Below are positions 16,436-26,700 of a DNA stretch of 64,000 nucleotides, in pieces. This DNA comes from Dyadobacter soli (GTDB lineage: Bacteria; Bacteroidota; Bacteroidia; Cytophagales; Spirosomataceae), in the NCBI RefSeq assembly GCF_900101885.1, contig NZ_FNAN01000006.1, positions 1-64,000 on the forward strand. Reading direction: 5' to 3'. The notes under the pieces are model-generated. The model was not told where the DNA came from, searched no databases, and was given only the letters and a program-made list of their open reading frames with translations. Position 1 is the first letter of the stretch; each line of letters begins with the position of its first letter. A program made the translations under genes and the position numbers.

Positions 16436-19400
16436 CTATTTTGGAAAAAATATAATGAACTTAGTTCCAGACTCGGATACAACCTTAATTTCGAGCCCCA
16501 ACACTTCGGCAAGCTCTTTTACAATCACTAGGCCGATACCACGAATCGAAGTATCCTCGTCTGTCGAATTCGTCTCACCAGTGCTGTCTGAATTGAACCA
16601 ACTGAGGATTGCCAGTGACAACCCGGGTCCATTGTCGTTTATTTGAAGCATGATACCATCGCTTGCTGAATCCACATCCACAACTAAGAAGCCATCGGAT
16701 GTATATTTATTCGCATTATCAATAAGATTGTGTAGGATAATTTGAAGCAGTTGCCTGTTTGACCTAATTTGTAATGTTTCGGGCACATTATTTTTAAAGC
16801 AATTGTTCCGCGAAATAAATGCGTCATTGAAAATAGTGCTCACTTCCTCCACGAAAATCCGAGCGTTAAAGGTATCGTAGGTGATTGAATTGTTAAAAAC
16901 CTGCGACCGTGCATATGAGAGCAAATTTTCGAGAAGCGAAAGAATTTTTTTAGATGATGTGTTTACACTTAGCCCGATAATTTTAGCAAGTTCATGATCA
17001 TTACTCTCTATCAGGCTAGGAAGTTTTGCAGATGTAAATTCAATTGATCTCAGAGGACTGCGAATATCGTGGCTGATGCACGCTATCAGGTGCATTTGAA
17101 GGCGCGTTTGCCGCAACAATTCCTGTTCTGACACTTTCAGTACGCTCAATGTGTCCTGCAAGTTGCGCGTTTTTTCCGATACACGGGATTCGAGTATCTT
17201 ATTCATCCTGTCGGCACTTTTCAGCCGAGTTTTGAAATAGAAGTAAGTACCCACCAGCGCGAGCGTCACTACCAGCAGCTTGAACGGCCAGGTTTCGTAC
17301 CAGGCGTATGGAATGACGATGGTAAGCGTGGTCAATTGCTCCGAATTGGCCCCGAACCCGGCGTTTTTGCGGACTTTCAGCGTGTAAGTGCCAGATTCGA
17401 GGTTATTGAGGTGAATGGATTGCTGCTCGTTCTGAATAGGATACCATATTTGCCGGGCTTCGGTCCTACGGTCACTCGATACATCATAATAGAGCTGTTG
17501 ATTTTCCCGGTTGCCCAGGTAGGGTGAAGAAACGAACACCTGCACATCGCTAATGTCGGTTAATTCTATTTTTGAACCGCTTAATGGGAGTACCCTGGAA
17601 TCGGCTTCGACACGGTCGATGAAGATTTTGGAATCGGGTACATCCACCGGCGTCTTTTCCGGGTTGAAGAAAACCAGTCCGTCAATCGAAGGCAACGACA
17701 CGTAGCCGTTTTTCAGGCGTACGGCACAAGGCTGGCAGCCGCCGTTGAATTCGTCAATGCGGAAACCCTGTTTCTTCGAGTAGCGGTGATAGTAAAGGCG
17801 GGTGCTATCCTTATGAGTGGTAAAATCAAGTAAGTCCTGGCGATACATGCGGAAGAGTCCCGAATTCGTCGGTATCCATAAATAGCCGTTTTTATCCCCG
17901 AGGAAGCAGTGCGCATTGATGAGTATCCTGTTCTTGTCGACCGGAAGCCTCGTCAATTTACCATGTCGCAAAAGAAAGGGGCCGTGATTAAATGTTGGAA
18001 ACCACAGCTCGCCTTTATTATGAAGATAGAGACTTTTGACACACAGGTTTTCGGTTTGGGGAATGAGCGACGTGGTTCTCTCTCGGGGGTTTATTTTGAA
18101 CAACCCATGGCCGGTTGCGATCCAAATAATGTCAGGGGATTCTTCCACTATGTAGGTAACATCGATGAGCTTTCGCGAAAAAGCATGTAATGGCGTGCCC
18201 TTTTCCTTCGGATCGATATAATAAAGTCCGTCGTATCTGGTGCCAACCCAAATACGCCCCGCACCATCTTCATAAACAGGCGTGATTACTCCATCTGTTT
18301 TCCATTTCCCTTTTAACTTTTTGCGTTTACCGTCGAACCAGAATAGAAGATTCTCTTTTCGACACCAGACATCTCCTGAGTGGCTGATGAGCACACTAAA
18401 CCGGTTCATAGGAAAACCGTTGACCAATGGTTGAAGATTGTATGCAATGGTTTCCCTGTTTGCCCTTTTACCAAGTACATTAAATGACGACGTTAATACT
18501 GTACTGTCCGAAAAGGGAATATGTGAATAGAATACATTGGCTTCCGGTTCATTGCTGTTGATAGTCAATGTTTCAAAAACATGGAAATCGAAAATGTAAA
18601 GTCCGTTCGTGAGCGTACCTAGGTAAAGCCTCTTGTGTTTTTCATCATAAAACACGGAAACCACATTGTTTCGCTGAAAGTCGAAGTCTTTGAGCAGAAG
18701 GCTGGTTTGAATAGTTCCCGGGCTTCGTTGCGACAGCAGGTACAGCTTTTGATTCTGATAAATGAATGCGCTGCCTGACAAATCATGGGAGTAGAGAACG
18801 TAAGGTTTTGTCAGTTCGAGCTGAGAGGCCTTGCTATTCAGAGGGGTAAGCGTTGCCTTCTCCGGTACTTTGACCATTTCAGAATCGGTCGCCAAAAGTC
18901 CGATGCCCCCACGCCGATCGTCATGATATAGGTTTTTCCCTAACCTGAAAATCCCAAATGGTGAATGCGCCTGTGTAGCATTCGTCCTTTGTTTTTTCCA
19001 GTTCTGATAAAAATCGATCTGCCCGCCTTTTTGCCACATGTAAAAACTACCCCTGGCATCGGGAAGCAGAAACAGGTAATGGGAAACACGGTATGCATTA
19101 CGAAATCGGTCTGGTAGGCTCTGGGCGTAAGACCAACCACTATATTGTTCTTTGCCTTTGGGTACGCCTGGGAAATGGCTTTCGAGCAGATTTTTGTCCA
19201 TTGTTGGGTTTCCACGGGCAAGTTTGATGTGCTCGAGGCGTTCGTTCAGCACATACATCCGATCCTTTCTCCCGCGCAGGTCGGGGGCGAAAAACATGAC
19301 GAGGTCGGAGCGCGTCCCAAGATCTTCTTTTCGGAAAGTTTTGAAAGACTGGCCATCGAACCTGACCAACCCCATGTCGGTAGCCAGCCACAAAAAACCG

Positions 19401-19588
19401 TCACGGTCCTGCGCAATGGCTTTTACCGAATTCTGCGGCAGACCGTCCTCACTGGAATAATGCCGTAACGTGTAATTGGGATTTTTAGCAATGGTCTGTG
19501 CGGCCAGCGGAAAAATAATCGCCTGAAACACCAGACACCATAACAACCTAACGACTCTCAACACTGGGGTTTTCGGGGTATATTTCAT
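16436..19588 (-). CDS. Two-component beta-propeller sensor histidine kinase
   Basis: Membrane sensor kinase of 1050 residues. A signal peptide (1-32) is followed by a periplasmic beta-propeller whose blades show the family phrase (GLPQNSVKAIAQDRDGFLWLAT), a Y_Y_Y-type domain (about 670-760), one membrane helix (about 770-790), a HisKA domain with His840 (SHDIRSPL) and an ATPase domain (N box HNLIDNANKYT, G1 INDNGPG, G2 RGIGLVIVKE). Unlike hybrid relatives it lacks receiver and AraC domains, so it must signal to a separate partner. The divergent regulator at 19819 is the obvious candidate, but that regulator has Glu instead of the acceptor Asp. Confidence 0.92.
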   Translation of the reverse strand: MKYTPKTPVLRVVRLLWCLVFQAIIFPLAAQTIAKNPNYTLRHYSSEDGLPQNSVKAIAQDRDGFLWLATDMGLVRFDGQSFKTFRKEDLGTRSDLVMFFAPDLRGRKDRMYVLNERLEHIKLARGNPTMDKNLLESHFPGVPKGKEQYSGWSYAQSLPDRFRNAYRVSHYLFLLPDARGSFYMWQKGGQIDFYQNWKKQRTNATQAHSPFGIFRLGKNLYHDDRRGGIGLLATDSEMVKVPEKATLTPLNSKASQLELTKPYVLYSHDLSGSAFIYQNQKLYLLSQRSPGTIQTSLLLKDFDFQRNNVVSVFYDEKHKRLYLGTLTNGLYIFDFHVFETLTINSNEPEANVFYSHIPFSDSTVLTSSFNVLGKRANRETIAYNLQPLVNGFPMNRFSVLISHSGDVWCRKENLLFWFDGKRKKLKGKWKTDGVITPVYEDGAGRIWVGTRYDGLYYIDPKEKGTPLHAFSRKLIDVTYIVEESPDIIWIATGHGLFKINPRERTTSLIPQTENLCVKSLYLHNKGELWFPTFNHGPFLLRHGKLTRLPVDKNRILINAHCFLGDKNGYLWIPTNSGLFRMYRQDLLDFTTHKDSTRLYYHRYSKKQGFRIDEFNGGCQPCAVRLKNGYVSLPSIDGLVFFNPEKTPVDVPDSKIFIDRVEADSRVLPLSGSKIELTDISDVQVFVSSPYLGNRENQQLYYDVSSDRRTEARQIWYPIQNEQQSIHLNNLESGTYTLKVRKNAGFGANSEQLTTLTIVIPYAWYETWPFKLLVVTLALVGTYFYFKTRLKSADRMNKILESRVSEKTRNLQDTLSVLKVSEQELLRQTRLQMHLIACISHDIRSPLRSIEFTSAKLPSLIESNDHELAKIIGLSVNTSSKKILSLLENLLSYARSQVFNNSITYDTFNARIFVEEVSTIFNDAFISRNNCFKNNVPETLQIRSNRQLLQIILHNLIDNANKYTSDGFLVVDVDSASDGIMLQINDNGPGLSLAILSWFNSDSTGETNSTDEDTSIRGIGLVIVKELAEVLGLEIKVVSESGTKFIIFFPK

Positions 19589-19660
19589 ACAAAATAAGCG
19601 ATCATTCTGTTGCTAATACTAAAAGAATGACAGATAATCGTAAATAACGGCTTTGAGGCA

Positions 19661-19676
19661 ATAGAAATAATTCTAT
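19661..19676. promoter_or_regulatory. ATAGAAA-type palindrome in the kinase/regulator divergent region
   Basis: ATAGAAATAATTCTAT, an imperfect copy of the palindrome at 11646 and 20453. It lies in the 230-bp region between the kinase (minus) and the regulator at 19819 (plus), well placed to control both. Confidence 0.45.
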
Positions 19677-19818
19677 GTCTTATTTGCGATGAGAGTATTG
19701 TAATAAAAGCCGTTTCGCCCTACTTTTACCGGTATCACCGGCAAATCTTTTTTACTCCCGTACGTCACGCCCGGACGCAGCTATTGCGCTACTTACCCGG
19801 CCATCAGGCCTTACCATC

Positions 19819-20448
19819 ATGAACATCCTCATCATCGACGATCAAACGTTGCTGCGCACTGGAATGCGGCTATTTCTGGAAACAGTATCAGCTGAATATC
19901 AGCTTTTCGAAGCCCCCGACCTGAAAACCGCACGTGCCATTCTCAAAGAAAACAACAATATCAAGGTGGTGATCACGGAAGTTAAAATCGAGGGGCTGGT
20001 TTCGCCGGAAATCATCAAGCTGCTTAAATCGGTCAAACCCGGCATTTCCATATTGTTCTACTCCGGCATGTCGGAGCGGATCTTTGCATTGCCCGCATTG
20101 CGCGCCGGTGCCGAGGGGTTCGTCATGAAACGCGCCAAACCTGAAGAACTGGCCAAAGCGATTGCCATGTTAGGCGCGGGAGGTAAATATATGAGCGTCG
20201 AATTGCAGGCTTCGCTGATCATGATGATCGACACCGACCATCAGAAAGACGGGCTGGAATCGCTGGAAAGGCTCTCGCACCGCGAGCGGGCGATCATGAC
20301 GCATGTCGTGCAGGGAAAAACCACGAAGGAAATCGCCTTCATGTTCAATCTGAAATGCAACACGGTAAGCACTTATAAGAAGCGGATCTACAAAAAGATG
20401 AATGTCACCGATACATTTGAATTAGCTCAAAAGGCAGTTAGTTATTGA
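19819..20448 (+). CDS. NarL-type regulator with Glu at the phosphoacceptor site (kinase-adjacent)
   Basis: Regulator of 209 residues with receiver and LuxR-type helix-turn-helix (LSHRERAIMTHVV, then TKEIAFMFNLKCNTVSTYKKRIYKKM). The acidic pair D7-D8 is intact, but the acceptor position is Glu54 (VVITEVKIEG). Ser (LFYSGMSE) and Lys (FVMKRAK) are conserved. It is divergently transcribed from the 1050-residue sensor kinase and lies upstream of the giant T9SS gene. The codon use is GC-rich and matches that gene, suggesting a native locus. Whether the kinase phosphorylates it at all is doubtful. Confidence 0.9.
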   Translation: MNILIIDDQTLLRTGMRLFLETVSAEYQLFEAPDLKTARAILKENNNIKVVITEVKIEGLVSPEIIKLLKSVKPGISILFYSGMSERIFALPALRAGAEGFVMKRAKPEELAKAIAMLGAGGKYMSVELQASLIMMIDTDHQKDGLESLERLSHRERAIMTHVVQGKTTKEIAFMFNLKCNTVSTYKKRIYKKMNVTDTFELAQKAVSY

Positions 20449-20452
20449 AATG

Positions 20453-20468
20453 ATAGAAATGTTTCTAT
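20453..20468. promoter_or_regulatory. ATAGAAA-N2-TTTCTAT palindrome upstream of the giant surface gene
   Basis: ATAGAAATGTTTCTAT, the exact reverse complement of the core at 11646-11661. It starts four bases after the regulator stop and 248 bp before the 2310-residue protein. A half-like GAAATATTTCTA follows at 20500. Confidence 0.5.
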
Positions 20469-20715
20469 GGGTTACTTTTCTTGGAGACAATGTAATGCGA
20501 AATATTTCTAACTAGTTTTGACACGTAATATATCAAGCCCGTGCAGCAGTGTAAACTACCCGGGTCAGGGGTTACGTATAGATATTACCGTTTTCTATTT
20601 CATGTGGCGTCGGACGAGTATTACGCTATACACACCTGCCCTTTTTAATCCCCATACATTTATGAATACCCACTAGCATTCCCCAAAAATCAGTTTAATT
20701 CAAATCCAAACTTCT

Positions 20716-23700
20716 ATGCAAAGAAGATTATTACTTTCGCTGGTCATCAGCGGCTGGACTTCCTTTGCCGTTTGCGCCCAAAAACCGGCATTGCCGGAAC
20801 CGCCGCGCATAGGCAAAACAGCCATCGATGTGCCAAACACATCCTCAAAGTCTGTCAACGCATACCGCGCAGGCTTTATCGAAAACAAAGGTCAGCTCGT
20901 CGATCAGGACGGGAAGCCGAACAGCGGGGTAAAATACCTGCTCCAAAATGGTCCGCTCAAGGTGCAGCTGCGGCATAGCGGTTTCAGTTACGATACCCAT
21001 CTCCGCCAAAATGAACACTCGGGCAAGTTTCACCGCGTGGATATCGAGCTGGTAGGAGCTAATCCACACGCGGCACTGGCCGCCGACCAGCCCGGCCCCG
21101 CAGTGAGCAACGTGATTAATGAGCGTGGAGAATTCCGGGATGTCCGCGATTTTCAACGCGTTACTTATACGGGTATTTACCCGGGGATCGATCTAGAATT
21201 TGTCGCGGATCCGAAATCGGGCAAGCAAGTAGAATATAATTTCATCGTGCATCCCGGCGCCGATCCCGCGCGCATTCAGCTGCGCTACCGTGGCAGCAAA
21301 AAAGTGGCCCTCAACCACGGACGCATTGTCATGGAAACCGGTAACGGCCCATTGCGGGAGCATATCCCGGCTAGCTGGGTAGGGAGCAACCGTAAGCCGC
21401 TGGAAGTGTCTTACAAAAATTTGGGGCAAAACCTGTTTGCATTTCAGGTTCCAGCCTACGACAAACGCCAGACGCTCGTTATCGATCCTTCACCCAACCT
21501 GGAATGGGCAACGTATTACGGTGGGGCGGGTTCTGATGCCATCACGGCCATCGACACCGATGAAAGCGGTAACGTGTACGCGGTGGGAACCACTTCCAGT
21601 ACCGCTAATATCGCATCTAATGGCGCTCATCAGGGTACTTTGGCGGGTGGAAACGATTTCTTTATCGCCAAATTCAACGGCGCGGGAGTACGGCAGTGGG
21701 CCACCTATTATGGCGGGCCTAATGCGGAACAGGCTTATGCGATTGCCGTCCGGAATGGCCAGGTTTATATCGGTGGGGAGTCGAATAGCGAAGGGCTGGC
21801 GACAGCCGGGGCACATCAGGCGAGTTATAATGTTGATAACCAACTGACGGGCACCAATGTAGAAATACCGTTCCTGGCAAAGTTCGATGCCGCAACTGGT
21901 CAACGGACGTGGGCCAGTTACTATGGAGGAGCGGGAACCAATATTCATGGCGGATTTATTGAAAATATCAAGGTTGACGCGCAAGGTAATTTGTATGCGC
22001 TTGGTGGAAGTTCCCTTAACATTTTCCCGTTACCCACTGCCCAACCCGGTGATATTGCCACGCCGGGTGCATTCCGGACGGACGGCGGGTGTAATACATC
22101 CTATCTGGTGAAGTTTAATGCTTCGGGCGTAAGACAATGGGGGACATTCATAGCTGGTCCGACCGAAAAAACGCTTTCATTGGGACCTGAATCGGGTCTG
22201 GCGCTGGATTTGGGGAGTGACGGTAACATTTATGTGGGCGGTTCTGGCACGAGCGAGACGGACGATGCCGGTTTCGCGTCGGGTGTTGGCGAGGGAGCCA
22301 ATGTCCAAACGGGCTATATCGGTAAATTTAATGGCAGCACGGGTGCCAGGATATGGACCAGGTTTTTCAATTCCTCGGTTACCGGATTGAAAGTCGACGA
22401 GGCAAACGGAAGGCTTCACATGATGGGAAGCACCAATGCATCTTTCGGGATAGCCTCGCCCGGTGCATACCGTACCACCCTGGCAGCTGCCCGCGACGCG
22501 ATATGGGTCAGCTTCGATTTGGCAGGCCATTACCTGAGCGGCACATACCTGGGGGCGATATCAACCGGAACGAACTATGCGAGGGCATTGGATGGCGCGT
22601 TGGATGGCCAGGGTAATTTGCTCATCATCGGGAGCTCGACCGCAAATGGAGGTGGGTTGGCCAGCGAATGTGCCTATCAGTCAACGCCTGGCGGAAGTGC
22701 AGATGTGTTCATTAACAAATTCAACATCGCTACCGGGCAAAGACTCTGGGGAACCTACTTTGGCGGCGCCGGAAATGAGGGAGGAACAACAACCGCTGGC
22801 CAATACGCCATGATGCCAAATACATCAAATATGGCACTGGCGAGCGACGGAGGCATTTTGCTCGGGTTCACGACGTTTAGTGCCGCCCTGGCCACCCCAG
22901 GTAGCCATCAGTCCGGATTGCAGGGAACATCGGACGGAATGATCGTCAAGTTCAACCAGAACGCATTGCCAGCCGACCTCTCGGTTTCGGCCAGCAACTT
23001 AACACCTATGTCGCAAAGTGCGTGCGTGCTGGGTATCCCCGGAGTGATTACGGGCAATACAGTAAGCATTACCGCACCGGCGGGCTATCGCAGCCAGCTG
23101 TATTTCCAATGGCAGAAAGCCGACGCGGCTACCGGCCCGTGGCAGGATATTCCAGGTGAAACATTCAGAAATTTACAGCCGGAAGCTTCGCAAACTACTG
23201 CCTATTATCGCCGTCTGGTTAAAATCTATGGCCAGGATTGCGCACTGACGCAGATCGATTCATCGCAGGTAGCAGAGGTAGTGATCGGCGCCAATGCGGC
23301 ACCGGTGGCTAATGCGGATGGCCCGCAATGGTATGTTTGTGCCGCGCCCGCCAATACGGTTACCCTCAATGGCTCGGCGACGGGCGGGTCAGGTTCCTTT
23401 ACTTATCAATGGTTCCAGGGGAGCACCAGCGATGGTACACCGCTGGCCACGAATGCTTCGTGGACAACCCCGGCCGTAACACAGGCGACCACGTATACAT
23501 TGCAGGTGAGCGACGCAGCCGGATGTGTGGATATCGACCAGGTGACGATAGTACCTGCGGTAGCTGCCGCGGGCCCTGCTAAATCTGTCTGCCAAGGAAC
23601 AGGCGGCGTACAAATCGGTACTGCGCCGGTGGTAAGTCCGATGGTATCTTATGCATGGACGCGCATTTCGGGCGACCCTATCACCACACTCAGCTGCACC

Positions 23701-26700
23701 ACCTGTGCGCAACCAATCGCCAATCCGACCGTGACAACCGTATACCGTGTGACGGTAACGGTGCAGCGCAAGGGCGGCGGTACCTGTTCTTCGGTTTCCA
23801 ACGTAACCGTGACTCCCGTTGCAGCACCTAACGGAACGGTCGCATTCGCAGGGGAAGACAAAACCATTTGCAAAAACAGTTCGGTAACGCTCGGCGGCAC
23901 TGCCGACAATACATTTGCCTACACCTGGACTACCGGACAATATCTGAACAACTCGCAGGTGGCAAACCCTGTTTTCAATGCGGGTACTGCCGGTGTAACG
24001 GGAGGAGTGGCCAATTATACAGTTACCGCAGTGAAAACCGGCTGTACATTTACCGACCAGGTGAAAGTAGCCGTGCTCAATAACCGCATTTCCGATCAGG
24101 ACGAAACCGTTTGCGGCCCTGTTTGGAGCAAACATATCGACGAAGACAATGCGCCGGGTACTACCTACGCCTGGAGCGTGGTTTCCGGAGGTGGCGCGGT
24201 GCTGCAAACTTCGGAAGGGGGCAAAAATGCCTACCTGAAAAGCAACACCGGTATTACTACTTTCCGCCGCACCGTGAGCCTGAATGGCGTACAATGCAGC
24301 GCGGATGTATCGGTACAGCCTTGCTCGGGTGGTCCGGGTTCGTGTGATTTCGAAATCGTGACGCTTTCGGGTCAGGGGTGTCCCAAAGTGTTCGGAGGAG
24401 CTGCATTGAAACTGGGCACCTCGCTGAGCAATGCATCCGACTATAATTTCTCATGGAGCCCGGCCAACCTGGTGGACAATGCCCGTGCAGCGACCGTTAA
24501 CATTACTTCGACGGCGCAGGCGACCATTACGGTGACCATTACCAATAAATACGATGCATCTATCAGCTGTGTAAAAACGATTGCAATCAATCCGCCGGGC
24601 TGGGCCTTGCCGGTATTTACCGCGGAGGACAAATATGCCTGCGCAGGCACGCCGGTACGCATCGGCAGCACGCCGGTGGCAGGATTTGCCTACGAATGGA
24701 CCCCGACTGCCGGCCTGGACAATGCAGCCATTGCCAACCCGTACGCGACGGTCAATACCAGTAGCCAATTCCGCATTCTGATCACTGAAACCGCTTCCGG
24801 TTGTAAAAGTCGGGATACCGTTATTGTAAATGTAGCCACCCCGGTAGCGGCCGCAGGCAACGACAGGACCGTTTGCAACGGAGCGACCATTACCTTAGGT
24901 TCCGCGGCACCGGCTGGTACCAACTGGCAATATGCCTGGACGCCGACCAATGCAGCATGGGCTAACGGTACCGGGCCGACGGATGCACAGCCTCAGGTGC
25001 AGTTCGCATCGGGCACACCGCAGACGTTCACATTGACAGTTACCGATCCGGCATCGGGCTGTACCGCGACGGACGAAGTGGTACTCAGTAACTCGGTAAC
25101 TGCCGGCGAATACGCGGGAGCAGCGAAGATTACCTGCGAAGGTGAGGCGATCGAGCTGGGCAATGCAGCGGAGCCTTTTGCGCAGTACGAATGGTTTTTG
25201 GCAGATGGGGTTACGCCGGCTACCGGTTTGAGTAGCAACACAGCCGCTAATCCCACTGTGCTAAATCCTTCTACAACAACTACCTACGTAGTGAAAGTGA
25301 GCTATCCGGGCTGTGCAACACCAATCGCCGATCAGGTTGTGTTAACTGTAAACGCGGTTTCAGCTTTGGAACTGACCGACAAAACACTTTGTCCGGTAGG
25401 TCCGATCGAGATCGGTTACGGCGCCGCAGGTAACCCTGCCGCACCGGCGGGCGCCACTTACGCGTGGTCGCCTGCTACCGGATTGAGCAATGCTACTGCC
25501 GCGAACCCAACAGCGACCGTGACAGGCAAAACAGATTACATTGTAACCGTAACCCTGGCAAGCGGATGTGTTTTCAAAGACACAGTAACAGTTACCCCGA
25601 CCGCCAATGCAGGCGTGGACGTAGCCGTTTGCCCCGGCGAATCGGTGGTGATCGGTACACCGGCCATCGACGGCGCTACTTATGCGTGGACCGGTGCCGG
25701 TGTTGTTGGTGCGAACACTGTTGCGCAGCCCACCGTGAAACCGACGACTACGACTACTTACACGGTGGCAGTGACTGTCAACGGCTGTACCACCACCGAT
25801 CAGATCGTGGTTACCGTCAATACACCTGCGAATTTCAATATTACGGGTAGCACCGCTATTTGTGAAGGCGGTACGACGACCCTTTCAGTGGCCAATCCTG
25901 CCGTGGGAAGCACCTGGCAATGGACACCGGTTGCCGGTGTGGGGAGCCCTAACAGCCCTACCACGACGATTACCGGTTCGGGAACGCGCACCTATCGTTT
26001 AACCCAAACTATTACAGCGACCGGTTGCAGCAACTACAAGGAGGTGATAGTAGTAGTGAACCCAAACACGATTACGGCCACTGCCGGCGACCTGGTACTT
26101 TGCGCGGGTAGCACGGGTACATTGCCTCTGACTGTAACCTCAACGGGCGATTATTCTTATACATGGAGCCCCGCCACAGGCCTTTCCAACGCATTTGTAG
26201 CTAATCCGACAGTTACCGCCAATGCGGCCGGAGCTTACACCGTAACCGTGACCGACAATGTAGGCCAATGCCAGTTGGTGAGAACCGTGAATGTGACGAT
26301 CAATGCGCCAGAGGCGTGTCTGGCGCCTGCAAACCTGTCGGGGAATGTGTTCCACGACGGTAACGGGCTGAAAGATGTGACGGTGAATGCAAGTAATGCG
26401 CAAACGTTGCCGAACGGACTTTACGTAACACTCGTGAATGCCAATGGAGCGGCCGTGAAAACGGTGGCGGTAAATGCGGATGGTACCTATGATTTCGGTG
26501 CGACTGCCGCGGGTACTTACAGCATCGTGTTGCACCAGAATGCGGCTGGCTCTACCAACGCTAACCTCCCCGACGGCTGGATCAACACCGGCGAAAATCT
26601 GGGTGCAGGCGTGGGCAGCGACGAAGCAGTAAACGGTATCCTGACCAATGTAGCAGTGGCAGGGCAGAATGTGAGCAATGCCAATTTCGGTATCCAGCAG

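Noticed and set aside
23389..24294. 301-codon minus-strand frame inside the giant gene
   Set aside because: Long antisense frames are expected opposite GC-rich repeats; composition (Cys/Arg/His-rich) is not protein-like.
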